From Arthrobacter sp. ATA002 (GTDB taxonomy: Bacteria > Actinomycetota > Actinomycetes > Actinomycetales > Micrococcaceae): 64,000 nucleotides of DNA. A model generated the notes under the pieces. That model saw only the letters and a program-made list of their open reading frames with translations. It searched no databases and was not told the DNA's origin. This document shows positions 38,012 to 49,255 of this stretch, piece after piece. Location of the stretch: assembly GCF_026898095.1 (NCBI RefSeq), contig NZ_CP114015.1, positions 3,100,001 to 3,164,000 of the forward strand, in the 5' to 3' direction. Within the stretch, counting starts at the first letter, position 1, and every line of letters begins with the position of its first letter. The translations under genes and the position numbers were made by a program.

Positions 38012-39669
38012 CGCGCAGCGCTCAGGGCTATGCCGTCCAGGATGTCATGTTCACTGCTCACCGCGGAGGAGACTTTGCCGTCGGTCAGTTCCGCCACCCG
38101 GTCCACGATGGTCTGCCAGATCAACGCACCGGCGCCAATGACGTCCACGCGGCCCGGATGCATGTACGGCAGGGCGGTCCGGGCGCCGCGGTCCATGTGC
38201 AGCAGCTCCGAGGCGGCGTGGTCAATACGGGCAACGTCCAGTTCCGCTCCGTGAATGGCTTCAGGCGAGTACTCCGGCAGCCCGAGCGCGTGGGCGGTCA
38301 CCGTGGTGATAGTGCCTGCCACTCCCACCAGGCGGTCGGCCTCGGCCAGCGGCACAGTGGCCAGGACCTGGGCAATGATGTCCAGGATGTCACCGCGTGC
38401 GACGGCGATTTCCGCCTCCGTGGGCGGGTTCGACGTGAGGTGCCGCTCGGTGAAGCGGACGCAGCCCATGTCGGTGCTCTTCGCGGCAAGCACGCCCTCG
38501 GAGGTGCCAAGGACAAACTCGGTGCTGCCGCCGCCCAAATCCACCACCAGGGTCTTGGTGCCGCTGCTGCTGCCCAGGACACTGGTGGCCCCTGCGAAGG
38601 ACAGCGCGGCCTCCTCGTCCCCGCTGATGACTTCCGGTTCAACGCCAAGGCGGGCGCGGATGCCGTCCACAAACTCCGCACGGTTTTCCGCGTCGCGGCT
38701 GGCCGAGGTGGCAACAAACCGGACCCGGCGGGCACCGTGTTCACGGATCAGCGCCGCATATTCGTCAGCGGCTTCGAAGGTCCGCTCCAGTGCCTCCGGT
38801 GCCAGGCGGCCAGTGGCGTCCACGCCCTGTCCCAGCCGGTTGACCCGCATAGTGCGGACGACATCGGTCAGTGTGGGCACGCCGCCGTCGTTATAGGCAA
38901 CGTCGGCAATGAGCAGGCGGATGGAGTTGGTTCCGCAGTCGACCGCGGCAACGCGCTCCGCCGAAACTTCCTGCTTCGTCACTTCACTTTTTTCCGGCAC
39001 AACATCCCCCTGCTGTTCGGTGTTGGCGGTCTCGACGCCCTCGCGGCGGGCGGCACGCTTGGCCTCCAGTTCCTCCGTGGAGAGCCCCTGGGTCTTGGTG
39101 TGCCGGCTCAAGTCGCGGCTCGGGGCCGGGGCCGTGGTGTCCCACGCGCCCTCACAATAGCAGCGATCACGCGTCCACCACGGGGAAATCAGTTCCAGGG
39201 CCTCATCCCCGAGCGGATTGACGCCGGGGCCGGCCGCCAGGGCGTGGCCGACCAGGACGTGGAGGCACTTGACGCGCGTGGGCATCCCGCCGGCGGAAAC
39301 GCCGTCGATCTCGGGGACGGGGCCGACGCCGGTGCGGGCACCAATGTCATTCCGCACCTGCAGGTACGCTTCGTGCGCGGCGCGGTAGCGGGCGGCGAGC
39401 TCCGAGTCCTGCTCCAGCCGCTCGGTCATCTCGGTCATGACGCCGGCGGCTTCCAGCCGGGATACGGCGGCCGTGATGACCGGGTGCGCCAGGTAGTAGG
39501 TGGTGGGAAACGGGATGCCGTTGCTGAGGCGCGGAGCCGTGGTGGCCACCAGGGGGTTGCCGCAGACGCAGCGCGCCCCGATTTCCACGACGTCGCGTGC
39601 CGGCCTGCCGAGCTGCCGGCTCAGGGTCTCCAAGTCATCGGAGGTGGGGGTGAGCTGCTGCTGGGTCAT
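38008..39669 (-). CDS. DUF501 protein and Ppx/GppA phosphatase in one continuous frame
   Basis: As read, one 553-residue frame. Residues 1-185 are a DUF501 protein (Cys pairs in ARCVCGNPLV and TRDRCYCEGAW). After a charged linker, residues 232-553 are Ppx/GppA, which hydrolyses polyphosphate or pppGpp: AAVDCGTNSIRLLIAD, VVDLGGGSTEFVLG and GVAGTITTVTAHALG. Normally these are two neighbouring genes. At 38988-38993 there are six A in the coding strand; a seventh would place TGA right after GAAAAAAAG (stop 38984) and leave GTG 38982 as a Ppx start one base later. The fusion is thus probably a lost base. Order ftsB-DUF501-ppx is standard in actinobacteria. Confidence 0.9.
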   Translation of the reverse strand: MTQQQLTPTSDDLETLSRQLGRPARDVVEIGARCVCGNPLVATTAPRLSNGIPFPTTYYLAHPVITAAVSRLEAAGVMTEMTERLEQDSELAARYRAAHEAYLQVRNDIGARTGVGPVPEIDGVSAGGMPTRVKCLHVLVGHALAAGPGVNPLGDEALELISPWWTRDRCYCEGAWDTTAPAPSRDLSRHTKTQGLSTEELEAKRAARREGVETANTEQQGDVVPEKSEVTKQEVSAERVAAVDCGTNSIRLLIADVAYNDGGVPTLTDVVRTMRVNRLGQGVDATGRLAPEALERTFEAADEYAALIREHGARRVRFVATSASRDAENRAEFVDGIRARLGVEPEVISGDEEAALSFAGATSVLGSSSGTKTLVVDLGGGSTEFVLGTSEGVLAAKSTDMGCVRFTERHLTSNPPTEAEIAVARGDILDIIAQVLATVPLAEADRLVGVAGTITTVTAHALGLPEYSPEAIHGAELDVARIDHAASELLHMDRGARTALPYMHPGRVDVIGAGALIWQTIVDRVAELTDGKVSSAVSSEHDILDGIALSAAR

Positions 39670-39792
39670 GCCGGAGGTTCCTTCCTGGGGGCCTCGACGA
39701 GACCCGGACTAAGTAATGTCTGCGCTTCTAAGATTACTGTGCGCAGAACGGCGCCGGGGGCGAAGTGCTGCCGCGGGCGATGTACAGCGCTT

Positions 39793-40614
39793 CTACGGCG
39801 CCGTTGCGGCCCGCTTGACGGAGTCCCACAGCGAGTCGACCCACTGCAGGTCTTCCGCTTCTTCCTCGGCCTGCTGCTCGGCCTCCTCCACGCCGTGCTC
39901 GCCCTTCACCAGGTAGCGGGTCTCCCCCGGCATGACCAGGAAGATGCGTTCCCTGGCCTGCTGCTTGATGTAGTTGGGGTCTTCCCAGCGGGCCAGCTCC
40001 GATTCGAGGTTCCGGGAGGTCTCCTTCTCGGCGGCGATCTCCGCCTCCAGGGCAGCGATGTCGGACCGCTGGTGCAGATAGGTGTTGACCGACGGTGCGA
40101 GCAGGACAGTGATGACCAGAGTCACCATCGCCAGGACCAGGAGCCGGCCGGAAAAGGCCTTGGCCGGAACGGGGCGCAGGTCGTCAGCATCATCGCCTCC
40201 GGCGGTGCTGCCGGGAGCAGCGGAAGCCCCGGGAGCCTGTGCCTGTAAGCGGCGCCGGAACCTTCCGGCGGCCGCTGCGGAGTCATCGTCCTTACGTCCG
40301 GCGGGGGCCTTGGCGGCTTTTGCGGGGGTTTTGGCCGCCGGAGCTGCTTTCGCTCTTGTCTTTGCCGCCTTCGCCGGAGCCGCCTTGCCCGCCGCCGCCT
40401 TGGGAGCTGCCTTGCCGGCCTTGCCCGCCGCCGCCTTGGCCGCCGGCTTGGCGCCCGTCTCGCCGGCCGTGCCGTCCACCGGCTTTGTCGCGCTGATCGT
40501 GTCCGGACCTGCCGCGGGGCTGCGCCGGCGCACGGGTTTGGTCCCGCTGCGGCCGGCGGAAGTCCCGTCCCCCGTTGAACCGGCCTTGGGGACTTTCGGA
40601 CGTCGGGTGGGCAT
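39793..40614 (-). CDS. FtsB/DivIC-like septum formation initiator with Ala/Lys-rich N-terminus
   Basis: Division protein expected to join FtsL and FtsQ at the septum. The C-terminal half has one TM helix (LLVLAMVTLVITVLLAPSV, about residues 155-175), a coiled coil (DIAALEAEIAAEKETSRNLE) and the family motif EDPNYIKQQARERIFLVMPG. The first 120 residues are an unusual basic stretch of AAK/PAK repeats (GKAGKAAPKAAAGKAAPAKA), similar to histone H1-like tails. At 273 residues it is more than twice the size of a minimal FtsB. It lies between eno and DUF501. Confidence 0.87.
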   Translation of the reverse strand: MPTRRPKVPKAGSTGDGTSAGRSGTKPVRRRSPAAGPDTISATKPVDGTAGETGAKPAAKAAAGKAGKAAPKAAAGKAAPAKAAKTRAKAAPAAKTPAKAAKAPAGRKDDDSAAAAGRFRRRLQAQAPGASAAPGSTAGGDDADDLRPVPAKAFSGRLLVLAMVTLVITVLLAPSVNTYLHQRSDIAALEAEIAAEKETSRNLESELARWEDPNYIKQQARERIFLVMPGETRYLVKGEHGVEEAEQQAEEEAEDLQWVDSLWDSVKRAATAP

Positions 40615-40671
40615 GGAACTCCTTGGTCAACGAACTAACGGCGGCGAAACGGCAAGCGGGTTAGAACACAA

Positions 40672-40707
40672 CCGGCGGGCACCCCCACTAACGAGGGTAC
40701 CCACCGG
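40672..40707 (-). terminator. Terminator of eno
   Basis: CCGGCGGGCACCC and GGGTACCCACCGG pair with small internal mismatches. On the minus strand the hairpin follows the eno stop by 8 bp and is followed by TTGTGTT. Confidence 0.6.
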
Positions 40708-40715
40708 CAGCATTC

Positions 40716-42127
<1,412 letters not shown>

Positions 42128-42157
42128 TTACCGGGTCCGGACCGGTGCCCGGGGGCC

Positions 42158-42828
42158 TTAGCTGCCGCGGGTGAACCGGGCGACGGCGGCGCGGAGCGCG
42201 GCTTCGGCGTCCATTCCCCCGGCCCGGGCCAGGCGCACGACGTCGAACAGGTGCTCCCCCAGTTCCTCCTCGCTTTTCCAGGGCGGCGCGGCCGGACTGT
42301 CCGGAGTCTCAGACGGCACCGGAACCCCGGCACGCCGGGCGCGGTCCTGCACCTTTGCGGCCAGCAGGAGGGCCGGCAGTCCGGCGGGAATGCCGTCGTA
42401 GGGAGAGGTCCGCTCCGGCTTCTCCTGCTGCTTGACCCGGTCCCATGCCCGCTCGATTTCGGCGGGATTCCCGGTGGTGGTACTCGAAGCGTGCCGTCCG
42501 GAGCGAACACATGGGGGTTGCGGCGGATCATCTTGGCTGTGAGCGAATCCACGACGTCGCCTATCCCGAAGTGGCCCGCTTCTTCCTGCAGCCGGGCGTG
42601 CAGCAGGACCTGGAACAGCACGTCGCCCAGTTCGCCGGCCAGTTCCGGTGCATGTTCCGGCCCGGTGTGGCCGGATTCCACGGCCTCCACCACTTCGTAG
42701 GACTCTTCAATGAGGTACTCCAGCAATGACTGATGCGTCAGGGCGGCCGTCCAGGGACAGCGCTCCCGCAGCACGGCGATGACCTCCGCCAGGCGGGCGA
42801 ACCGCCGGCCGAGATCGCCGCCGGTCAT
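42158..42828 (-). CDS. mazG: Nucleoside triphosphate pyrophosphohydrolase MazG (one frame break)
   Basis: Hydrolyses NTPs or dNTPs to monophosphates, cleaning the nucleotide pool. ATG 42828 gives MTGGDLGRRFARLAEVIAVL, then CPWTAALTHQSLLEYLIEES and the metal-binding EESYEVVEAVE and ELGDVLFQVLLHARLQEE. The frame breaks near 42480 and continues as GNPAEIERAWDRVKQQEKPE and LLLAAKVQDRARRAGV to TAA at 42158. Restored length is about 223 residues, one MazG domain plus the C-terminal helices. The start lies 13 bp after the add stop. Confidence 0.88.
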
Positions 42829-42841
42829 GCCGGAAACCGAA

Positions 42842-43993
42842 TCAGCCACGGGCCTGGTTGAATCCTTCAGTAACGTAGGCGGCCAGCGCATCGCGCTCTT
42901 CCAGGGGAAGGAAGGCCGCATCGACAGCGTTCATGGTCAGTTCCAGGATGTCATCGAGGTCGTAGTCGAAGGTCTGAACCAGCAGCTCAAACTCGCCGGT
43001 GAGCGTCACCCCGCTCATGAGGCGGTTGTCAGTGTTCACCGTGACCTGGAATCCGGTCTGGTACAGCAGGTCGATCGGGTGCGATTCGATGTCCCCGCCG
43101 AAGGAGTCAACGGCACCGGTCTGCAGGTTGGATGAAGGGCAGATCTCCAGCGGAATGCCGCGGTCGCGGACCCATCCGGCCACCTGTCCGATGCTCACCA
43201 TCCCCACCGCGGTGTCGTTTCCGGCGTCGACGCTGTCATCGGCGTCGAACTCGACGTCGATGTCCTCGGCGATGCGCACGCCGTGTCCGAGCCGCAGGGC
43301 GCGCCCGTGCACGAGCGCGTCGCGGATGCTCGCCACACCGGCGGCTTCTCCGGCGTGCACGGTAACCGGGAACTGGTTTTCGGCCAGATAGGTGAAGGCC
43401 TCGGCAAACCGCGAGGGCGGGAAGCCGTCTTCTGCGCCGGCAATGTCAAAACCCACGGCACCGCTGTTGCGGTGCCGAACGGCGAGCTCGGCGATTTCCA
43501 TTCCGCGGTCGGCGTGGCGCATGGCGGTGATGAGCTGCCCCACCTGGATCAGGCGGCCGCCGGCTTCAACGGCATCCACGCCCTCGTTCAACCCCTCCTG
43601 CACCGCGTCCACGGCTTCGTCCAGGGTCAGTCCGCCGCGCACGTGCTGCTCCGGCGCCCAGCGGATTTCGGCGTAGACAACCCCGTCCTCCGCCAGGTCC
43701 TCCACGAACTCCCGGGCTACCCGGGAGAGATTTTCGCGGGTCTGCATCACGGCGATGGTGTGGTCAAACGTTTCCAGGTAGCGCGGCAGCGAACCCGAGT
43801 CCGCGGCCTCGCGGAACCATACGCCGAGGGCCACCGGGTCCGTGGAGGGAAGCTCATGGCCGGCGGCACCGGCAAGCTCGATGATGGTGGCGGGGCGCAG
43901 CCCGCCGTCGAGGTGGTCATGCAGCGAAACCTTTGGCAGGCTTCGGATGTCGAGGTGCGGGTCGGAAGCAGGAAGCAGAATAGGCTCAGTCAC
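42842..43993 (-). CDS. add: Adenosine deaminase
   Basis: Deaminates adenosine or deoxyadenosine to inosine forms in purine salvage. 383 residues. Zinc ligands and catalytic residues: LPKVSLHDHLDGGLRP (two His), PVTVHAGEAAG (His, Glu), LRLGHGVRIAED (His) and VTVNTDNRLMSG (Asp; the usual pattern is NTDDP). It follows dedA on the same strand and lies just before mazG, and completes the nucleoside-degrading set with cdd and deoA. Confidence 0.94.
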   Translation of the reverse strand: MTEPILLPASDPHLDIRSLPKVSLHDHLDGGLRPATIIELAGAAGHELPSTDPVALGVWFREAADSGSLPRYLETFDHTIAVMQTRENLSRVAREFVEDLAEDGVVYAEIRWAPEQHVRGGLTLDEAVDAVQEGLNEGVDAVEAGGRLIQVGQLITAMRHADRGMEIAELAVRHRNSGAVGFDIAGAEDGFPPSRFAEAFTYLAENQFPVTVHAGEAAGVASIRDALVHGRALRLGHGVRIAEDIDVEFDADDSVDAGNDTAVGMVSIGQVAGWVRDRGIPLEICPSSNLQTGAVDSFGGDIESHPIDLLYQTGFQVTVNTDNRLMSGVTLTGEFELLVQTFDYDLDDILELTMNAVDAAFLPLEERDALAAYVTEGFNQARG

Positions 43994-44037
43994 GCTGCCA
44001 ACTCTACGTGAGCTGCGGCACGCTTCGGTGCGCCGGG

Positions 44038-44742
44038 TCAGGGCGTTTCGGCGGAGTTGCGTCCCTGGGCAGCTTCTGCGGCCGGAACCGGCTCCTCCTC
44101 AGCTGCGCCTGCGGCTTTGGGTGTCTTCAACGGGGTCGGGCCGCGAAGCTTGGTGATGATCCGGTCGATGATCAGTCCGAGGACCATGGCGACGGCGATG
44201 GCCACCACAACGCCCAGCAGGTGGTGATCCTTGAACCAAGCACCGGCCAGGGCTCCGATGGCTACGCTGTATCCCGCCCAGACCACCGCGGACAGCGCCG
44301 TCAGGCTCACGAAGAGCCGGCGCGGAAACCCGGTTCCTCCGGCCGTGAGGTTGACGACCACACGCCCGATCGGGATAAACCGTGCCACCAGGATCAGGGA
44401 GACCGCTCGCTTGTCCAACTCCTTGCGTGCCCAGACGAAACCCCGCTGCATCCGCGGTCCGCGCATCCAGCGGAACCGCTCGGTGCCGATCTTTCGGCCC
44501 ATCAGATACGCCAGGTTGTCACCCAGGAACGCTCCGCAGGCCGCGGCTGCCGCCACCAGCCACAGGTTGGGACCCGCGCCCGTGGCCACCAGTGCGGCAA
44601 GTCCCACCACGATGGATTCGCTGGGGACCGGCGGAAAGAAGCCGTCGATCAGGCAAAACGCGAACAATGCCAGATAGACCCACCAGGCATCGGCGGAGGT
44701 CAGGATGAAGTTGTTGATACTGTCCACTGCGGCGCTCAGCAC
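44038..44742 (-). CDS. DedA family membrane protein
   Basis: DedA proteins are membrane proteins with re-entrant helices, implicated in undecaprenyl phosphate or other lipid flipping. 234 residues from GTG 44742 (VLSAAVDSINNFILTS). Family features: FFPPVPSESIVVGLAAL, GAFLGDNLAYLMGRKIG and FIPIGRVVVNLTAGG with the conserved Arg residues. About five hydrophobic segments, then an Ala/Glu-rich cytoplasmic tail (APEEEP-like). The GTG is chosen because upstream sequence (to 44835) is unlike the family and crosses a hairpin. Confidence 0.9.
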   Translation of the reverse strand: MLSAAVDSINNFILTSADAWWVYLALFAFCLIDGFFPPVPSESIVVGLAALVATGAGPNLWLVAAAAACGAFLGDNLAYLMGRKIGTERFRWMRGPRMQRGFVWARKELDKRAVSLILVARFIPIGRVVVNLTAGGTGFPRRLFVSLTALSAVVWAGYSVAIGALAGAWFKDHHLLGVVVAIAVAMVLGLIIDRIITKLRGPTPLKTPKAAGAAEEEPVPAAEAAQGRNSAETP

Positions 44743-44814
44743 GTCCAGTCGGCTCCCTAGGATTGGTCTCTGGTATCTACAACGATGCCACCAACGCATT
44801 GGTGCCCGCCAACC

Positions 44815-44838
44815 GGGGATGCCCGCGGCGGGCACCCC
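44815..44838 (-). terminator. Hairpin after deoA
   Basis: GGGGATGCCC and GGGCACCCC form a stem with a short loop, 8 bp after the deoA stop. No T run follows on the minus strand, so termination is uncertain. Confidence 0.45.
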
Positions 44839-44845
44839 CGCTTGG

Positions 44846-46134
44846 TCAGCTTATGCGGTCGATGATCAGCTTCTGAGCAGGGCGCGATCCCTCAGGAGCG
44901 ATAATCACGGCGTGCTCCAGGGCCTCGCGGGCCCGGTCAAACTTCTCCGGCGTATCCGTGAGCAGGGTCATCAGCGGCTGTCCCGCCCGGACAGGGGCTC
45001 CGGGCTTGGCGTGCATCCGGACACCGGCTCCCGCCTGGACCTGGTCTTCCTTGCGCGCCCGCCCGGCACCCAGCCGCCATGCGGCAACACCAACCGACAG
45101 GGCGTCCAGTTCCATGAGCACCCCGTCGGCGGGTGCGTAAATGGTTTCGGATTCCCGCGCCTGCGGCAGCGAAGCGTCGGGATCTCCGCCCTGGGCCGAA
45201 ATCATGCGGCGCCATACGTCCATGGCACGGCCGTCACGGAGCGCGGCGGCCGGGTCGGCGTCCGGCTGGCCCGCCGCAGCGAGCATTTCTTCGGCCAGGC
45301 GGACCGTCAGCTCCACGACGTCGGCGGGTCCACCGCCGGCGAGGACCTCAACGGATTCCTCCACCTCAATGGCGTTGCCGGCGGTGAGGCCCAGCGGCGT
45401 GGACATGTTGGTCAGCAGCGCGACGGTGTTCACTCCGGCGTCCTGGCCCAGGGCCACCATGGTTTCGGCCAGTTCGCGGGCGTTGGCCTCATCCTTCATG
45501 AACGCGCCCGAGCCCACCTTCACGTCAAGCACCAGTGAGCCGGTGCCTTCGGCAATCTTCTTGCTCATGATGGAGGACGCGATCAGCGGAATAGCCTCCA
45601 CCGTCCCCGTCACGTCGCGCAGCGCGTACAGCTTCTTGTCCGCCGGAGCCAGTCCCGTGCCGGCGGCACAGATGACGGCGCCGACGTCGGCAAGCTGGGC
45701 CATGATTTCCTCGTTGGACAGGTTGGCCCGCCACCCCGGAATTGCCTCAAGCTTGTCCAGGGTGCCGCCGGTGTGTCCGAGGCCGCGGCCGGAAAGCTGC
45801 GGTACGGCAACGCCGAAGACGGCCACCAGGGCGCCAGCGGCAGGGTGATCTTGTCCCCCACTCCTCCGGTGGAGTGCTTGTCCGTGGTCGGCTTCCCCAG
45901 CGAGGAGAAGTCCATCCGGATCCCCGAGGCGATCATGGCCGCGGTCCAGCGGGAAATTTCCTGCCGGCTCATGCCGTTGAGCAGGATCGCCATGTTCAGC
46001 GCGGCCATCTGTTCGTCAGCGATGGCACCGCGGGTGTAGGCGTCGATGGTCCAGTCAATCTGCTCCGGTGACAGGGTTCCCCGGTCCCGCTTGATTCCGA
46101 TGATGTCGACGGCGTCGAACTGTTCGCTGCTCAT
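44846..46134 (-). CDS. deoA: Thymidine phosphorylase (one frame break)
   Basis: Phosphorolysis of thymidine and deoxyuridine to base and deoxyribose-1-phosphate. ATG 46134 has AGGAG upstream and overlaps the cdd stop by 4 nt. The first part reads FDAVDIIGIKRDRGTLSPEQ and KHSTGGVGDKITLPLA; the frame breaks near 45830 (one missing base) and continues VPQLSGRGLGHTGGTLDKLE, the family signature. VLDVKVGSGAFMKDEANARE follows. Restored length is about 429 residues. Pyrimidine nucleoside phosphorylase with wider substrate range is an alternative. Confidence 0.93.
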
Positions 46135-46556
46135 GCGTTCTCCTGCCCTTCCAGGTGCTGCGGTCCAAAGGCATCCGGCAGGACCTCGTCCATGGTGCGG
46201 ATGCCGCTGACGGTCATTAACTGCATATTCGGTGCACGGAATTCGTAGAGCAGCTGCCGGCACCGTCCGCACGGCATCAGGATCTCCCCGGCGCCGTCCA
46301 CGCACACAAAGGCCGCCAGCAGTCCGCCTCCCGTCATGTGCAGCGAGCTCACCAACGCGCACTCGGCGCACAGCGTCAGTCCGTAGGAGGCGTTCTCCAC
46401 GTTGCAGCCGGAAATGATCCGCCCGTCGTCGGTCAGGGCCGCCGCTCCCACGGGATACTTCGAATACGGCACATAGGCATGGGTCAGGGCGGCACGGGCG
46501 GCGTCAGTGAGGCCCGCCCAGTCAACGGCCGGGGAAGCTGTGGCCTTCTCTGTCAT
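46131..46556 (-). CDS. cdd: Cytidine deaminase
   Basis: Deaminates cytidine and deoxycytidine, feeding deoA. 141 residues from ATG 46556 with AAGGAG upstream. Zinc site: CNVENASYGLTLCAECALV (Cys and catalytic Glu) and MPCGRCRQLLYEF (two Cys). The tetrameric, all-Cys form of about 130-140 residues fits. The gene ends inside the deoA start and begins 47 bp after the second permease gene, so all belong to one transcript. Confidence 0.94.
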   Translation of the reverse strand: MTEKATASPAVDWAGLTDAARAALTHAYVPYSKYPVGAAALTDDGRIISGCNVENASYGLTLCAECALVSSLHMTGGGLLAAFVCVDGAGEILMPCGRCRQLLYEFRAPNMQLMTVSGIRTMDEVLPDAFGPQHLEGQENA

Positions 46557-46602
46557 TGTTCTCCTTGTTTTCTGCGCGGTTCGCTGGGTCACCTGGCTCC
46601 GG

Positions 46603-47891
46603 CTAACCCTTGATGTACGGTATGCCGCCCGCAGCGGGACCGCGCGACTTCCCCACCACGCCGGCAACGGCGAAGATGGTCACGACGTAGGGCAGCATGG
46701 CCAGGAACTGGTTCGGGACCGGGGTGCCGAGCAGGCTCAGCACCGACTGCAGGTTGGACGCGAAGCCGAAGAGCAGCGCGGCGAAGAGCGCCCCGATCGG
46801 ATTCCACCGTCCCAGGATGAGCGCCGCCAGGGCGATGTACCCCTGCCCGGAGGTCATGTCCCGGTTGAAGGAGGAGACCGCCACCAGGGTGAAGAACGCC
46901 CCGCCGACACCGGCTACCGAACCGGCGAGCAGGACATTCAGGAACCGGGTGCGGTTCACGTTCACTCCGAGGGTGTCAGCTGCCTTGGGGTGTTCGCCGA
47001 CGGCGCGCGTGCGCAGGCCCCACTTGGTGTGGAACAGGCCGAAGTAGATGGCCGCCACGGCGATGTACATCAGGTACCCGATCACGGACTGGTTGAAGAG
47101 GATCGGCCCAACAATGGGAATGTCCGCCAGGAGCGGGATCCGGATGGACGGCAGGCGCGGCGGGGCGTTCCATTTGGCCGCGTCCGTGGCCAGGACCGTG
47201 GAGAACAGGAACCCCGTCAGGCCGGACACCAGGACATTGAGGACGACGCCGACAATCACCTGGTTCACGATGTATTTGATGCTGAAGACGGCCAGCACCA
47301 GGGACACCAGCACACCGGCGACGGCCGCGGCAAAGAGTCCCACAAACGCGTTGCCGGACAATGATCCGGCAACGGCGGCGGCAAACGCTCGAAGAGCAGC
47401 TGCCCCTCGATGGCGATGTTCACCACGCCCGAGCGTTCGCAGAGCACCCCGGACAGTGAACCGAAGATCAGCGGGAAGGCCAGGGTGAAGGACCCGGCCA
47501 GCAGCCCGTAAAGGGCGACGCTGGGGCTGCGGGCGCTGCCGATGGACCAGGTGAGGAAGGCGGCAATGAAGAACACCGCGAACACGGCGATGAGCCAGGC
47601 GGGGATCCGCTGGTACCGGTTGACCAGGATTGCCGCATAGGCCGCGGAGGCCAGCAGGACCACCGAGGCGATCCAGCCCAGGACGGGCGCCGAGACCACG
47701 AGGCTGGGCAGCTGGATGGCTGCGTTGTCCTCCGTGAGCCGGAAGGTGACGTCGGAGGACGGCGCTTGCAGGCCGAAGAGGAAGAAGCCGAGGATCGCCA
47801 GGACCCCCAGGATAATCGGAGTCTTCCAGCTGCGGATGGCCTTGACCCCGGCCGGGTGGCCGGTGGAGGCGGGTACGGTTGCGGTGCTCAT
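46603..47891 (-). CDS. Nucleoside ABC transporter permease, second subunit (one frame break)
   Basis: Inner-membrane permease of the BMP-type nucleoside importer (YufQ/NupQ class). The N-terminal part has three hydrophobic segments (IILGVLAILGFFLFGLQ, SLVVSAPVLGWIASVVLLAS) and FGSLSGVLCERSGVVNIAIE. The frame breaks near 47385 (one missing G before CGTTTGCC) and continues LFAAAVAGVLVSLVLAVFSI, GYIALAALILGRWNPIGALF. Restored length is about 430 residues, longer than usual because of the extra N-terminal helices. The ATG overlaps the first permease stop by 4 nt. Confidence 0.9.
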
Positions 47892-49255
47892 GCTGCTCCT
47901 CCGGCTGCGTCGGCTTTTTTGGTGCTGCGTTTGCCGGCCGTCTTGAATGCGCCGGGCGGCGGAATGCGGAAGATGGAACGGACCAGCGGCGGTGCGGCGA
48001 TAAACAGGACGATCAGCGACTGGACCACCAGCACAATGTCAATGTTGGTGCCCGTGCTCGTCTGCATGGTGACACCGCCGGCGCGGAAAGCACCGAACAG
48101 GAGGCCCGCGGCGAACGTTCCCCATGGAGAGGACCGGCCGAGCAGGGCCACGGTGATGGCGTCGAAGCCGAAGCTTGCGGCTACCCCGGAGGTCAGCACC
48201 TTCTCGGTGCCGGAGACCTGCGCGACGCCGGCGAGCCCGGCCAGCGCACCGGCTATAAGCATCACGATGACGTAACCCTTGGTGGTGCTGATGCCGGCGT
48301 TCCGGGCAGCCGCGGGGTTGGCGCCCACCGCGCGCAGCTCAAAGCCGACGGTGGAGCGGTTCAGCAGCCACCAGATGAAGATGGTGGCCGCGATGGCCAT
48401 GATGAAACCCCAGTGCAGCCGGAAGCCGGCGCCCAGCAGGGACGGGAACATGGCCGTGTCATCCAGCTGCGGGCTGATCGGGTTGGTGGATCCCGGGCGC
48501 TGGAAGCCCGGGGTGGTCAGCAGGAAAAGCACCAGCTGAATGGCGATGTAGTTGAGCATGATCGTCACGATGACCTCATGCGCGCCGGTCCGCGCCTTCA
48601 GCAGGCCGGCAATACCGCCCCAGACTGCGCCGCCGACTGCACCGGCAAGGATGACCACAATCAGGTGCAGGCCAACCGGCAGGTGCCAGCTGAAGCCAAC
48701 CCATGCGGCCAGGGTGGCACCGATGATGATCTGGCCCTGCGCTCCGATGTTGAACAGACCGGCCCGGAAGGCCAGCGCCACACCGAGGCCGGCACAGATC
48801 AGCGGTGTTGCAACCGTCAGCGTCTGGGTCAGCGGATAGATCATCCGGGAGAAGGTCTCGGCTTCAAAATTGAAGATCGACCCCTGGAACAGGGCAACAT
48901 ACGCTCCGGAGGCGGCCGACCAGGCAGCCCCCAGCAGATCCCCGGGCCGGCTGAAGAAGTATCCCGCGCTTTCGGCGACCTCTTCATCGGTGACGACGAT
49001 AAGGAGGCCGCCCACAATCAGCGCCATCACGACGGCCAGCACCGAGACCAGGGCATCGCCAGTGACGATCCGGCGCAGGACCGAGGCCTGCTGTTCCTCC
49101 GGGTGCAGCTCCGCCGCCGGGACGGGAACAGGCGGAGGCGGCAATGCCCCGCCCGCGGTTTCGGCAGCAGTCAGCAGCCGCGTGTCTTCAGCCGCCGCTT
49201 CCTCTTTCCGGTGGGCTGGTTCGCCCGGCTGCCTGTTTGCTTCCTCCGGGCTCAC
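47888..49255 (-). CDS. Nucleoside ABC transporter permease, first subunit
   Basis: Partner permease (YufP/NupP class), 455 residues. About 60 polar N-terminal residues rich in Glu, Ala and Pro precede the helices. Conserved: [71 protein letters not shown] and [22 protein letters not shown] 49255 overlaps the ATPase gene by 68 bp, which is long; a start further in is possible because the polar N-terminus is not conserved. Confidence 0.92.
   Translation of the reverse strand: MSPEEANRQPGEPAHRKEEAAAEDTRLLTAAETAGGALPPPPVPVPAAELHPEEQQASVLRRIVTGDALVSVLAVVMALIVGGLLIVVTDEEVAESAGYFFSRPGDLLGAAWSAASGAYVALFQGSIFNFEAETFSRMIYPLTQTLTVATPLICAGLGVALAFRAGLFNIGAQGQIIIGATLAAWVGFSWHLPVGLHLIVVILAGAVGGAVWGGIAGLLKARTGAHEVIVTIMLNYIAIQLVLFLLTTPGFQRPGSTNPISPQLDDTAMFPSLLGAGFRLHWGFIMAIAATIFIWWLLNRSTVGFELRAVGANPAAARNAGISTTKGYVIVMLIAGALAGLAGVAQVSGTEKVLTSGVAASFGFDAITVALLGRSSPWGTFAAGLLFGAFRAGGVTMQTSTGTNIDIVLVVQSLIVLFIAAPPLVRSIFRIPPPGAFKTAGKRSTKKADAAGGAA

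Noticed and set aside
38047..40248. Open frame of over 700 codons on the plus strand opposite Ppx, DUF501 and FtsB-like genes
   Set aside because: Mirror of real minus-strand genes; no recognisable domain and no ribosome binding site.
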